64,000 nucleotides of DNA from Bdellovibrio bacteriovorus W (GTDB lineage Bacteria; Bdellovibrionota; Bdellovibrionia; Bdellovibrionales; Bdellovibrionaceae), in the NCBI GenBank assembly GCA_000525675.1, contig CP002190.1, forward strand, positions 62,001 to 126,000, read 5' to 3'. The notes below the pieces were generated by a model. That model saw nothing but the letters and a program-made list of their open reading frames with translations, was not told where the DNA came from and made no database searches. Each line of letters starts with the position of its first letter. Position 1 is the first letter of the stretch. Below are positions 37,795-45,207 of this stretch, piece by piece. A program made the position numbers and the translations under genes.

Positions 37795-37982
37795 TTATCA
37801 CCGATCCAACCGATTTCTCCGTTGCTTTGGGGTTTAAAGCCAGTTCCTGTTGAAATTTGTCTTTCAATACGAGCGCCCAAGCGGGGACCCGAGTCTCTAA
37901 ACGCATCCGCAGGAGCAGACATGAAAGCCTTCATGCCAAAGCCTAGGAGAGCAATTAGTAGCAAAACATATTCAACCGTCAT
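37791..37982 (-). CDS. Leaderless Flp-like pilin protein
   Basis: The 63-residue product begins MTVEYVLLLIALLGFGMKAF, which looks like the mature end of a Flp pilin (EY followed by a hydrophobic helix) without the basic leader and glycine. A TAG lies two codons upstream in frame, so no longer start exists; AAAGGA is at good spacing before the ATG at 37982. It lies 31 bases after the main flp gene. It may insert without peptidase processing or be a decayed copy. Confidence 0.5.
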   Translation of the reverse strand: MTVEYVLLLIALLGFGMKAFMSAPADAFRDSGPRLGARIERQISTGTGFKPQSNGEIGWIGDK

Positions 37983-38013
37983 GACCTATGATCCTTTTGC
38001 CGAAGCTTAGGGG

Positions 38014-38196
38014 TTATTCAAAGCTCATGATATCAGAACTAAGCTTTGAGATTTTGTCCGTTACAGTGGATTTGATTTGCTCTTTGAAAATCATCACCAA
38101 GGCAACTACAACAACGAGTAGCAAAATGTACTCAGTCGCACCCTGACCAGATTCGTTTTTAAGCATTCTTTTTGTGAATTTTTTGAACTTCTTCAT
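38014..38196 (-). CDS. flp: Flp-family major pilin
   Basis: The 60-residue prepilin has a basic leader of 17 residues (MKKFKKFTKRMLKNESG), then QGATEYILLLVVVVALVMIF. Cleavage after G17 gives glutamate at position 5 and tyrosine at 6, the Flp hallmark. It is the first gene of the minus-strand Tad operon and has AAAGGGGG before its ATG. The mature pilin of about 43 residues would polymerise into type IVb fibres. Confidence 0.9.
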   Translation of the reverse strand: MKKFKKFTKRMLKNESGQGATEYILLLVVVVALVMIFKEQIKSTVTDKISKLSSDIMSFE

Positions 38197-38221
38197 AACA
38201 GATGTTCCCCCTTTAGCTGAA

Positions 38222-38249
38222 ATATCGGCTAATTTTGGGATTCTCTTGA
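38222..38249 (-). promoter_or_regulatory. Candidate sigma-28 (FliA-type) promoter for the flp/Tad operon
   Basis: On the minus strand GCCGATAT (38222-38229) matches seven of eight bases of the FliA -10 consensus GCCGATAA. TCAAGAGA lies 12 bases upstream and matches the -35 TAAAGTTT in four of eight. Predicted transcription would begin about 19 bases before the flp start codon. Confidence 0.4.
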
Positions 38250-38341
38250 GGGTTCAAATTGTGAAAATGTATCCAGATCTCAGTCGAGTCTGGTTAAGAG
38301 TTAGACAGTTCGGTGGAAAAAGATTGGATAGTGTTTTAGTT

Positions 38342-38375
38342 GTCAATACAGACTTTTGTTTGAGTCTGTATTGAC
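38342..38375. repeat. Perfect 13-bp inverted repeat between flp and hpt
   Basis: GTCAATACAGACT (38342-38354) is matched by AGTCTGTATTGAC (38363-38375) around an 8-base loop. Neither side has a T-run typical of a terminator. It lies about 150 bases upstream of the flp start, in the 311-bp gap between the divergently upstream region of flp and the hpt 3' end. An operator or small RNA hairpin is possible. Confidence 0.55.
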
Positions 38376-38422
38376 GAAGGTCCTACTTTTCTTTTAGATT
38401 GAGTTCTGGGAGACTCTTCAGC

Positions 38423-38497
38423 ATGCCAAAGCAACTTGTACTTCTTTATGTTTTTTGTGTCGTCGTTCTATTTCTAGTGAACGTCGTTGTCTCATAA
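38423..38497 (+). CDS. Possible 24-residue membrane peptide
   Basis: ATG 38423 to TAA encodes MPKQLVLLYVFCVVVLFL and a short tail, a single hydrophobic helix. GGGAGA lies about ten bases upstream. It is too short to judge by coding statistics and may be chance. It ends 10 bases before the convergent hpt stop. Confidence 0.25.
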   Translation: MPKQLVLLYVFCVVVLFLVNVVVS

Positions 38498-38507
38498 TGG
38501 GAAAAGA

Positions 38508-39026
38508 CTAATTTTTCATTGTGTAGATATCAGGGTAATTTCTACCAACTTCCTCTGAGTCCATTCCATATCCAACAACGTAGCGATCGTCGATGGTTTT
38601 GCCAATATAGTCAGCTCTGATCGGGAGTTCGCGACGAGCGGGCTTATCCAAAAGAGTCACGATTTTCAAAGATGCTGGGTTGGAAGCAAAGAGGCGGCTT
38701 CTTAAGAAGCTTAAAGTGCGGCCTGTGTCGATAATCTCTTCTACGATGATCACATGTTTATTTGTAATATCTGTTGAAATATCTTTTACAATTTTAATAG
38801 CGCCACCTCTTTGAGAGGCTTGTACGTGTACAAAATCAACTTGTTGAGGAAGATCAATCTTGCGCATCAAGTCCGCAGTGAAGTGAACGGATCCACGCAG
38901 TGGACAGATAAAAACAAGCTCTTTCCCCTCATAGTCATTTTCAATTTGTGAAGCGAGCTGTTCGACAAGTTCAGCAATTTCAGCGCTCGGAAGAAAGGGA
39001 ACCATTTGTTCTTTTAACTGTGCCAT
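38508..39026 (-). CDS. hpt: Hypoxanthine phosphoribosyltransferase
   Basis: The enzyme salvages hypoxanthine and guanine to IMP and GMP with PRPP. The 172-residue length is normal. The PRPP loop is VIIVEEIIDTGRTLSFL, a substrate-contact loop is FICPLRGSVHF, and the metal-binding region ends in KTIDDRYVVGYGMD. For a predator that recycles prey purines it is a core enzyme. It is 9 bases downstream of the TPR gene start side, in one minus-strand operon with bamD. Confidence 0.96.
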   Translation of the reverse strand: MAQLKEQMVPFLPSAEIAELVEQLASQIENDYEGKELVFICPLRGSVHFTADLMRKIDLPQQVDFVHVQASQRGGAIKIVKDISTDITNKHVIIVEEIIDTGRTLSFLRSRLFASNPASLKIVTLLDKPARRELPIRADYIGKTIDDRYVVGYGMDSEEVGRNYPDIYTMKN

Positions 39027-39035
39027 ATTAAATCC

Positions 39036-39761
39036 TCAAAGATCGATTGATGTAATGCCAGCTGCTTGAGCCATTTTTAAATGGCGTAAAGCTTCGGGAT
39101 GTTGTGGATCGCGAATGAGAATATTCTCCCACTGTTCTGTCGCTTCAGCAATATTGTTTGAATTATAATAGATAGCCCCAAGCTTTAGGCGAGCTGGAAT
39201 CAAGTGTGGGTATTCACGAATGAGGGCTTTAAGATCGCGGATAGCTCTATCGGATTCGCCGATCTGAACGTAGACCTCAGCAATACGCATTGTTATTTCA
39301 GCTTTTCTACTAGAAAGTTTTTGCGCCTTTAGAAGTTGCTCCAAAGCTTCTTTGTAGCGTTTGTACTGATAATACAAGTCCGCTAATTCCTCGTGTTTGG
39401 AAGCAAGTTTTTCGTCTACGAACGGATCCTGTTTTCCTGACTTTTTCTCAAGTTGAACTTGAGCATCTAGGAAGACCTGTTTACCTTCATCATACTTACC
39501 CAGATCGTTGAGAATAATCGAAAGCCCCACGCTGGCATCGGTATAAGTGGGGTCGATTTCTAGGGCTCTTTTAAAGGTCTTAATAGCCTTGCTGAATTGC
39601 CCTTTGTCATAAAAGATCGTTGCTAACATCTGATAAACTTCAGGGTTGCGAGTGTTTTGCAAAAGCATTTGATTTAAAATGGGTTCTGCCATTTTATAAT
39701 TGCCATTGATGAAATAGCCGCGTGCTTCCGAAAGCATATCGTCAGTGAGAGAATTCATCAT
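39036..39761 (-). CDS. TPR-repeat protein
   Basis: The 241-residue protein is almost wholly TPR repeats (for example EPILNQMLLQNTRNPEVYQM, KAIKTFKRALEIDPTYTDAS, and three more), with no signal peptide, so it is cytoplasmic or membrane-associated. ATG 39761 overlaps the bamD stop by one base (TAATG) and has AAGGAG upstream. It probably acts as a scaffold; the partner is unknown. Confidence 0.8.
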   Translation of the reverse strand: MMNSLTDDMLSEARGYFINGNYKMAEPILNQMLLQNTRNPEVYQMLATIFYDKGQFSKAIKTFKRALEIDPTYTDASVGLSIILNDLGKYDEGKQVFLDAQVQLEKKSGKQDPFVDEKLASKHEELADLYYQYKRYKEALEQLLKAQKLSSRKAEITMRIAEVYVQIGESDRAIRDLKALIREYPHLIPARLKLGAIYYNSNNIAEATEQWENILIRDPQHPEALRHLKMAQAAGITSIDL

Positions 39762-40495
39762 TATTCAATCTCCTTACGAAGACCTTTGAGTTCTTTGCTT
39801 TCAGGAAAGTCTTTCGCTAAAAGTTCTGAATATTTTTTGGCCTTTGTAGAATCCCCAATCTTTTGTGCACAGAGAGCGGCTCTTGAAAGAGCCTTCTGAT
39901 CAAAACCAAGACCGGAATAATTAGCGTAAAGATTTTCGTAACGAGTGAGAGCACTTGTGTAAATCTTACGCTTAAAATAGAAATCAGCAATATACTCTTC
40001 TTTTTCTGCCAGCATCTTTATTGTCTGACTGCGCTTTTCTTTCGCATCCGCTATGTACTCAGAGTTTGGAAATCTTCTAATAAAATCAGATAGATTGAGT
40101 ATTGTATCGTGGGCTAGAGATAAATCTCTGTCGATCGTGGCTGGAAGTTGATTGAAATAGCTGAGACCGATTTTGTACTGAACATAATCAGAGTTTGGCA
40201 CCGTTGGGTGAAGCTCTTTAAACATCTGATAAGAGACTTGAGCTTCGGCATAGGACTCTTGTTTGAAATAGACATCTGCGATAGCAAGCTCTGATTTCGT
40301 CGCGAAGTTGCTATAGGGATATTTGTTTTTCACTTCCGTATAGCGGCGAATCGCCTCTTCATAGCGTTCACTTTGATCGTACTCTTCGGCAATAGCAAAA
40401 GCGCCTTCAGGAGTTTCACTATTTCTCTCCGTAGAAGCGCAGCCGATTAATAGAACTAGACTTAAGACTGTGATGACTCGTAGCGTTTTTAACAT
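39761..40495 (-). CDS. bamD: Outer-membrane assembly lipoprotein BamD
   Basis: BamD joins BamA in folding outer-membrane proteins. The 244-residue lipoprotein has lipobox LIGC (C19) and five TPR-like units characteristic of the YfiO family (ERYEEAIRRYTEVKNKYPYS, SYAEAQVSYQMFKELHPTVP, then DFIRRFPNSEYI). Length and the pattern YPYSNFA...HPT..YV match BamD well. The abundance of barrel proteins in this window fits. Confidence 0.93.
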   Translation of the reverse strand: MLKTLRVITVLSLVLLIGCASTERNSETPEGAFAIAEEYDQSERYEEAIRRYTEVKNKYPYSNFATKSELAIADVYFKQESYAEAQVSYQMFKELHPTVPNSDYVQYKIGLSYFNQLPATIDRDLSLAHDTILNLSDFIRRFPNSEYIADAKEKRSQTIKMLAEKEEYIADFYFKRKIYTSALTRYENLYANYSGLGFDQKALSRAALCAQKIGDSTKAKKYSELLAKDFPESKELKGLRKEIE

Positions 40496-40527
40496 GCGTA
40501 AATCATATTTTGGTCTAGGTCAGACTG

Positions 40528-41319
40528 TCAACGCGTCATCACGAGCTGAGAGGTTTTAATCCACCCCGTAACAGATCCCGGTAGGGTGACTTGGGCCCAC
40601 TCCCCTTGAGTTTGCTGAATAATGACTTCGTTTCCACCGTAAACGTCTAAAATTGTTACTTGATTGTCTCCGGGGGCAGTTTGCAGGGAAACACTCTCGG
40701 AAATTACTGTGCCTCTAAGGAGGGAGAGGTCATAGAGTTTAAGGCCTGTCATAAGTGTAAATAAGACAAAAAATGCGCCAGAAATCACCACACGCCAAGG
40801 CAGGGTTGGTAAGGACGCTTGCTGGCGGAATGCGTTCCGGCGCTGAGCTAAAAAGGAGATCAGGCCCCAAGCAAAGGCCATAAGACAGAGGAAACCAATT
40901 AGGAAAACAGCTGGCAGAGGAAACTTTGCTAAAAGGGAATGATGAATGTTTTCAAAAAACGGGATCTGTCGAGGAACTTCGCGCACCTGAATTTGTGAAG
41001 TGACAAAGTTTAACCCCTGTTGCGCCTGACTATGACTTGGGTCTAGGTAAAGCGCACGACGAAGCCATCCTAGAGAAGCGAATTTATTTCCCAAATGAAA
41101 TTCGGAAAGCGCCAAGTTGGTGGTGACGTCGGCGTTGTCTGGACTGCTTTGCAAGAGTTCAGTGTAGGCCTGTTTAGCTTCTTCATATTTCTTCGCAAAG
41201 TAGAGTTCATTCGCCTTTTGGAAATGGACTTCTGATGACTCCGACTTGTCAGCGGCAAGGCTGAGAGAGGAGAAAACCACACACATTAGAACGGCTAGCG
41301 TTAATTTCAATCTTAACAT
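40528..41319 (-). CDS. TPR and SH3-domain protein, BatE-like
   Basis: From ATG 41319 the 263-residue protein has a signal peptide (about 1-22). Two or three TPR units follow (ANELYFAKKYEEAKQAYTEL, GWLRRALYLDPSHSQAQQGL), then two membrane helices (about 128-150 and 170-190) and a C-terminal SH3b domain (VSLQTAPGDNQVTILDVYGG, then GEWAQVTLPGSVTGWIKTSQ). This is the order in BatE of the aerotolerance operon, but batABD is not here. An in-frame start at 41427 is upstream of the natural signal peptide. Confidence 0.7.
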   Translation of the reverse strand: MLRLKLTLAVLMCVVFSSLSLAADKSESSEVHFQKANELYFAKKYEEAKQAYTELLQSSPDNADVTTNLALSEFHLGNKFASLGWLRRALYLDPSHSQAQQGLNFVTSQIQVREVPRQIPFFENIHHSLLAKFPLPAVFLIGFLCLMAFAWGLISFLAQRRNAFRQQASLPTLPWRVVISGAFFVLFTLMTGLKLYDLSLLRGTVISESVSLQTAPGDNQVTILDVYGGNEVIIQQTQGEWAQVTLPGSVTGWIKTSQLVMTR

Positions 41320-41458
41320 ACTCAAGCATTTTATAAAGAAAAGTAAATCCCTGTCTACCTCGTGTCTTGTCTTAGTCGAGGGTGGGGAGTAAACTAGACG
41401 CCAATTCGGTAACGAAGAATTATCCAATGGATTTATTTATGAATCCGCGAAAGGTGTT

Positions 41459-42835
41459 ATGAGTTCTCTGGTTGGTCATCAAATTAAACAATCCGAAAAA
41501 ATTCAATCTTTGATTCAAGACCTCGTTCAAGAAGTGACGAAACTGAATGGACAAGTTTCAGGTATTCGCCCGGCTCCAGAAGAGTTGAAAGATTCTTCAA
41601 AGCAGCTCTTAGATTCTGTTGCGGCTTTGCGCGGCCGTCCATTGCACTATCCCTATATCGGCACTGGTTCTGGCCGTGGTCCTTATGTGGAGTTGGAAGA
41701 TGGAAGTGTTAAACTTGATTTGATCAATGGTATTGGTATTCATTTGATGGGCCATGCTCATCCACGTGTGATGGCAGCAGCTGTTCGTGGATCGCTTGCA
41801 GATATTATGACTCAAGGGAATCTACAGCCCAACAATGAGTATCGTCTTTTTACGCAAAAATTAGTTGAGATTGCGAGTAAGAAAAGTCGTCTAAAGCATG
41901 CTTGGATTGCGACTTGCGGAACGATGGCCAATGAGAATGCTTTAAAATTATCTCGTCAGAAAAATTCTCCAGCTCGTTACGTAATGGGCTTTAAAGATGC
42001 TTTTGCTGGTCGCTCAACAATGATGGCGGAAGTGACTGATAACCCCGCTTATAGACAGGGTTTGCCAGAGTATAATGAAGTCTTGAGAATTCCTTTTTAT
42101 GATAAGCATGATCCAAAATCTGCAGAAAAATCATTAAATGCAATGAAAGAACACGTAGCTAAGCATGAGGGGAATATCTCTGTGTTTGGTTTTGAACCAA
42201 TGTTAGGTGAGGGTGGGTATCAAGCAGCTCCACGTGAGTTCTTTGTACCAATGCTTGAGTTCTGTAAATCAAAAGGCATCGCCATCTGGATGGATGAGGT
42301 CCAAACATTTACACGCACGGGTGAGTACTTTGCATTTGAAACACTTGATCTTGGTCAGTACGTAGACATTTGCACGATTGCAAAAACGGCTCAAGTCGGT
42401 GCGACACTTTATACAGAGGAGTACAATCCAAAACCAGGTCTGATTGCAGGAACATTCTCAGGCTCAACTCCTTCTTTAATGGCGGGTATTGAGATGATGA
42501 ATATGTTGGGAGAAGGATATCTGGGTAAAGATGGTCGTATTTCAAAAATTCACCAGCGTTTTATCGGAGGCTTGAATAATCTTAATGAAACTTCATGTAA
42601 GGGCATTGCTCAAGATGCTGGTGGTATGGGTTTAATGCTTGCGTTCACCCCTCATGATGGAAAAAAAGAGAGCGTAAATAGCTTCCTTAATAAACTTTAT
42701 CAAAATGGTGTTATCGCATTCCCTTGCGGCAAAGACCCAGTGAGAGCTCGTTTCTTGATTCCTGCTATTATTCAGGATGAAGATATTGATATCGCTCTTC
42801 AGGTTATCGAAAAAACTCTTTTAGAGGGTGTATAG
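41459..42835 (+). CDS. Class III PLP aminotransferase, AstC/acetylornithine-like
   Basis: It probably transaminates N-succinylornithine (or a related omega-amino acid). The 458-residue protein has a ~60-residue helical N-terminal extension, then the class III fold: DLINGIGIHLMGHAHP, GTMANENALKLSRQ, WMDEVQTFTRTGEY (D279) and the PLP lysine K309 in DICTIAKTAQVGAT. The PLP region differs from typical AKGLGGG enzymes, so substrate assignment rests on its neighbours: AstA and AstD. The following gene starts immediately after its stop. Confidence 0.72.
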   Translation: MSSLVGHQIKQSEKIQSLIQDLVQEVTKLNGQVSGIRPAPEELKDSSKQLLDSVAALRGRPLHYPYIGTGSGRGPYVELEDGSVKLDLINGIGIHLMGHAHPRVMAAAVRGSLADIMTQGNLQPNNEYRLFTQKLVEIASKKSRLKHAWIATCGTMANENALKLSRQKNSPARYVMGFKDAFAGRSTMMAEVTDNPAYRQGLPEYNEVLRIPFYDKHDPKSAEKSLNAMKEHVAKHEGNISVFGFEPMLGEGGYQAAPREFFVPMLEFCKSKGIAIWMDEVQTFTRTGEYFAFETLDLGQYVDICTIAKTAQVGATLYTEEYNPKPGLIAGTFSGSTPSLMAGIEMMNMLGEGYLGKDGRISKIHQRFIGGLNNLNETSCKGIAQDAGGMGLMLAFTPHDGKKESVNSFLNKLYQNGVIAFPCGKDPVRARFLIPAIIQDEDIDIALQVIEKTLLEGV

Positions 42836-44182
42836 TTGGATTTTATTGAGGCTTGCCGACAACTAATCTCTATAGACAGCACTCCTGCCCACGGCAACAG
42901 AGACTTGGCCCGTTGGGCAGCGGCTTTTTGTCGCCAAAAAGGTTTGATCGTTGAGGAGCAAGAAGAAGTCGTCGGCGATCTTCAGCAGGCCAATATTATT
43001 GCACGACATTCAGAGTTTCGTCCCAACTCAGAGTTTTTGTTGCAGACGCATTTAGATACCGTAGATCCAGGGCCTTACTCTTTGTGGACTGAGACGGGAT
43101 GCAATCCTTTTGATGCGCACATTATCGATGGTAAGATCTATGGACTTGGTGCTGCGGACGTGAAGCTTGATTTTCTGTGTAAGCTTGAGGCCATGGCGGC
43201 CTTTCGCGATCGCACTGATTGGAAGTTAGCACCGGTTCTTGTTGGAACATTTGGAGAAGAGTCGGGGATGCAGGGAGCTTTGCGTTTGATTCGCAAGAAT
43301 AAGATCTCTGCAAAGATGGCTCTGATTGGTGAACCCAGCGATTTACAGTTAATCACAGCGGCAAAGGGATTTGCATCCGTCGAGATTGTAATACCTTTCT
43401 CCGAGCAAGAGTTGGCTTATCGAGCTGAACACAACTTGCGCGAGAGCACTTCGACGCAGTCTAAATTGTTCCGCGGCAAATCAGCCCACTCGTCTGTTCC
43501 TCACTTGGGCGAGAGCGCCATCGCTAAGATGTTAGACTATCTCTTGATGTTGCCCGATGCGGTCAATGTCATGGAAATTGAGGGTGGAATTAACGCCAAC
43601 ACTGTTCCAAGTCATGCCTTCTTAGAGATTGATATGATCTCCATGGTTGAAAAGCCAATTGCTAAAAAGATCGCCAATATATATCGCGCGGTGAAGATGC
43701 TTGAGAATGAATTTTTGGATTATAAAGACGATGACTTTATTCCAAGCTCTCCGACGCTAAACATTGGAATTATTCGTACAAATGAAGATGGCATTCAGAT
43801 CAATGGGTCTTGTCGTATTCCACCTGTTATCACACATGATATCTATGAAAAGTGGATGGATAAGTTAAGACAGATTTGTGAAGCTAACGAGGCGGTCTTT
43901 CGTATTAATGATTATAAAAAGCCTTTTCGAACAGAGGGAAATTCCATTCTCGTAAAAGGTTGCCTTGATGAGCTGCGTGCCATGGGGATGTCAGACAGAC
44001 CCATTACACAGGCATCTACGAATGAGTCTTCGATCTTCTCTCGCATTGGAATTGAGTGCGTTTGCTTTGGCGCAGGAAAGCGAGAAGGCAATGTACATAC
44101 TCCTCTTGAGAATGTAGCCATTGAGGATCTTAAGAAAGCTATTGAATTTTATAAACGGATTATTGAAAGGTTCTGTATATGA
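42836..44182 (+). CDS. M20-family amidohydrolase (ArgE/DapE-like deacylase)
   Basis: This 448-residue metallopeptidase starts at TTG 42836, directly after the aminotransferase stop, with GAGGGT six bases upstream. Metal ligands and catalytic residues are visible: LLQTHLDTVDPG, GLGAADVKLDF, GTFGEESGMQ and GEPSDLQ. ArgE-type members remove N-acyl groups from amino acids; in this operon the plausible substrate is N-succinylglutamate, replacing AstE. The length is normal. The start of AstA overlaps its stop by 4 bases. Confidence 0.78.
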   Translation: MDFIEACRQLISIDSTPAHGNRDLARWAAAFCRQKGLIVEEQEEVVGDLQQANIIARHSEFRPNSEFLLQTHLDTVDPGPYSLWTETGCNPFDAHIIDGKIYGLGAADVKLDFLCKLEAMAAFRDRTDWKLAPVLVGTFGEESGMQGALRLIRKNKISAKMALIGEPSDLQLITAAKGFASVEIVIPFSEQELAYRAEHNLRESTSTQSKLFRGKSAHSSVPHLGESAIAKMLDYLLMLPDAVNVMEIEGGINANTVPSHAFLEIDMISMVEKPIAKKIANIYRAVKMLENEFLDYKDDDFIPSSPTLNIGIIRTNEDGIQINGSCRIPPVITHDIYEKWMDKLRQICEANEAVFRINDYKKPFRTEGNSILVKGCLDELRAMGMSDRPITQASTNESSIFSRIGIECVCFGAGKREGNVHTPLENVAIEDLKKAIEFYKRIIERFCI

Positions 44183-45198
44183 GTTTTATAGTCAGGCCGG
44201 TTGCACATGATGATTTGGGGCAATTGGTGGATCTGGCAAAGCAGTTTAATCTGTTGAATTTGCCGGGAGATAAGAAAGTTATCAGCGAAAAAATTGATCG
44301 TAGTACAGCGTCGTTTGCTGGAGATCTACAAAAAGATAAGGCTGAATATCTTTTTGTACTTGAAGACCTTGAAGAACAGCAAGTCGTAGGCAGCTCTCTT
44401 GTCTTAGCAAAACATGGTAACGAAGAAGTTCCTCATAGTTTCTTTAAAATTTTTAAACGCGATCATTTTTCTGAAGATTTAGGTATTGGATTTATTCACC
44501 AGGTTTTGCGATTTCAGCTGGATACAGATGGGCCGACTGAAATCGGAGGACTTCTGGTGGACAAGTCTTACCGTCGTCGCCCTGAAAAACTTGGAAAGCA
44601 AATCAGTCTTTCACGTTTTTTGTACATGGGTCTATACCCTGAAAGATTTGAAAATCGTGTTCTTTGTGAACTCACTCCTCCTTTAACAGAAGAAGGGCGC
44701 AGTGAGTTCTGGGAAGCTCTCGGCAGAAGATTCACTGGTCTTCCTTATCAAGAAGCAGATCTTTTAAGCCAATCACACAAAGAGTTCATCGAGAGCCTCT
44801 TTCCGCAAGATGATATTTACCTTTGCTTGCTGGATGCCAAGGCGCGCTTAGTTTTAGGTCGCGTCGGGGAGGCGACAAAGCCAGCACAACATCTTTTAGA
44901 GAGCATCGGATTTAGTTATTTGGATGAAGTGGACCCTTTTGATGGCGGCCCTCACTATGGTGCTAATATGGATGAAATCTTGCCGGTGAAGTACGGGCGG
45001 CGCTTGAAAGTTGCTGAGTTTGCCGGAGCCTCCTATAAAGAGCAGTTTTTAGCCGCCACAACCGGCGAAGATTTTAAGGTGAGCTTGGTATCGGCGGATG
45101 TGCGTGGTGATGAAATTGCATTGCCTAACAAGTATAGAAAAATTTTAGAATTAGAACTGGGAGAGGAAATCTATGTCTCTCCGTTTAACTATAAGTAA
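44179..45198 (+). CDS. astA: Arginine/ornithine N-succinyltransferase
   Basis: AstA transfers succinyl from succinyl-CoA to the alpha-amino group of arginine or ornithine. The 339-residue protein has the family profile: FIVRPVAHDDLGQLVDLAKQ, EIGGLLVDKSYRRRPEKLGK, FWEALGRRFTGLPYQEADLL, and AKPAQHLLESIGFSYLDEVD-like region (TKPAQHLLESIG), with DPFDGGPHYGA. The stop is 9 bases before astD. It is the key marker of the ast pathway here. Confidence 0.95.
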   Translation: MSFIVRPVAHDDLGQLVDLAKQFNLLNLPGDKKVISEKIDRSTASFAGDLQKDKAEYLFVLEDLEEQQVVGSSLVLAKHGNEEVPHSFFKIFKRDHFSEDLGIGFIHQVLRFQLDTDGPTEIGGLLVDKSYRRRPEKLGKQISLSRFLYMGLYPERFENRVLCELTPPLTEEGRSEFWEALGRRFTGLPYQEADLLSQSHKEFIESLFPQDDIYLCLLDAKARLVLGRVGEATKPAQHLLESIGFSYLDEVDPFDGGPHYGANMDEILPVKYGRRLKVAEFAGASYKEQFLAATTGEDFKVSLVSADVRGDEIALPNKYRKILELELGEEIYVSPFNYK

Positions 45199-45207
45199 GG
45201 ATATGAA

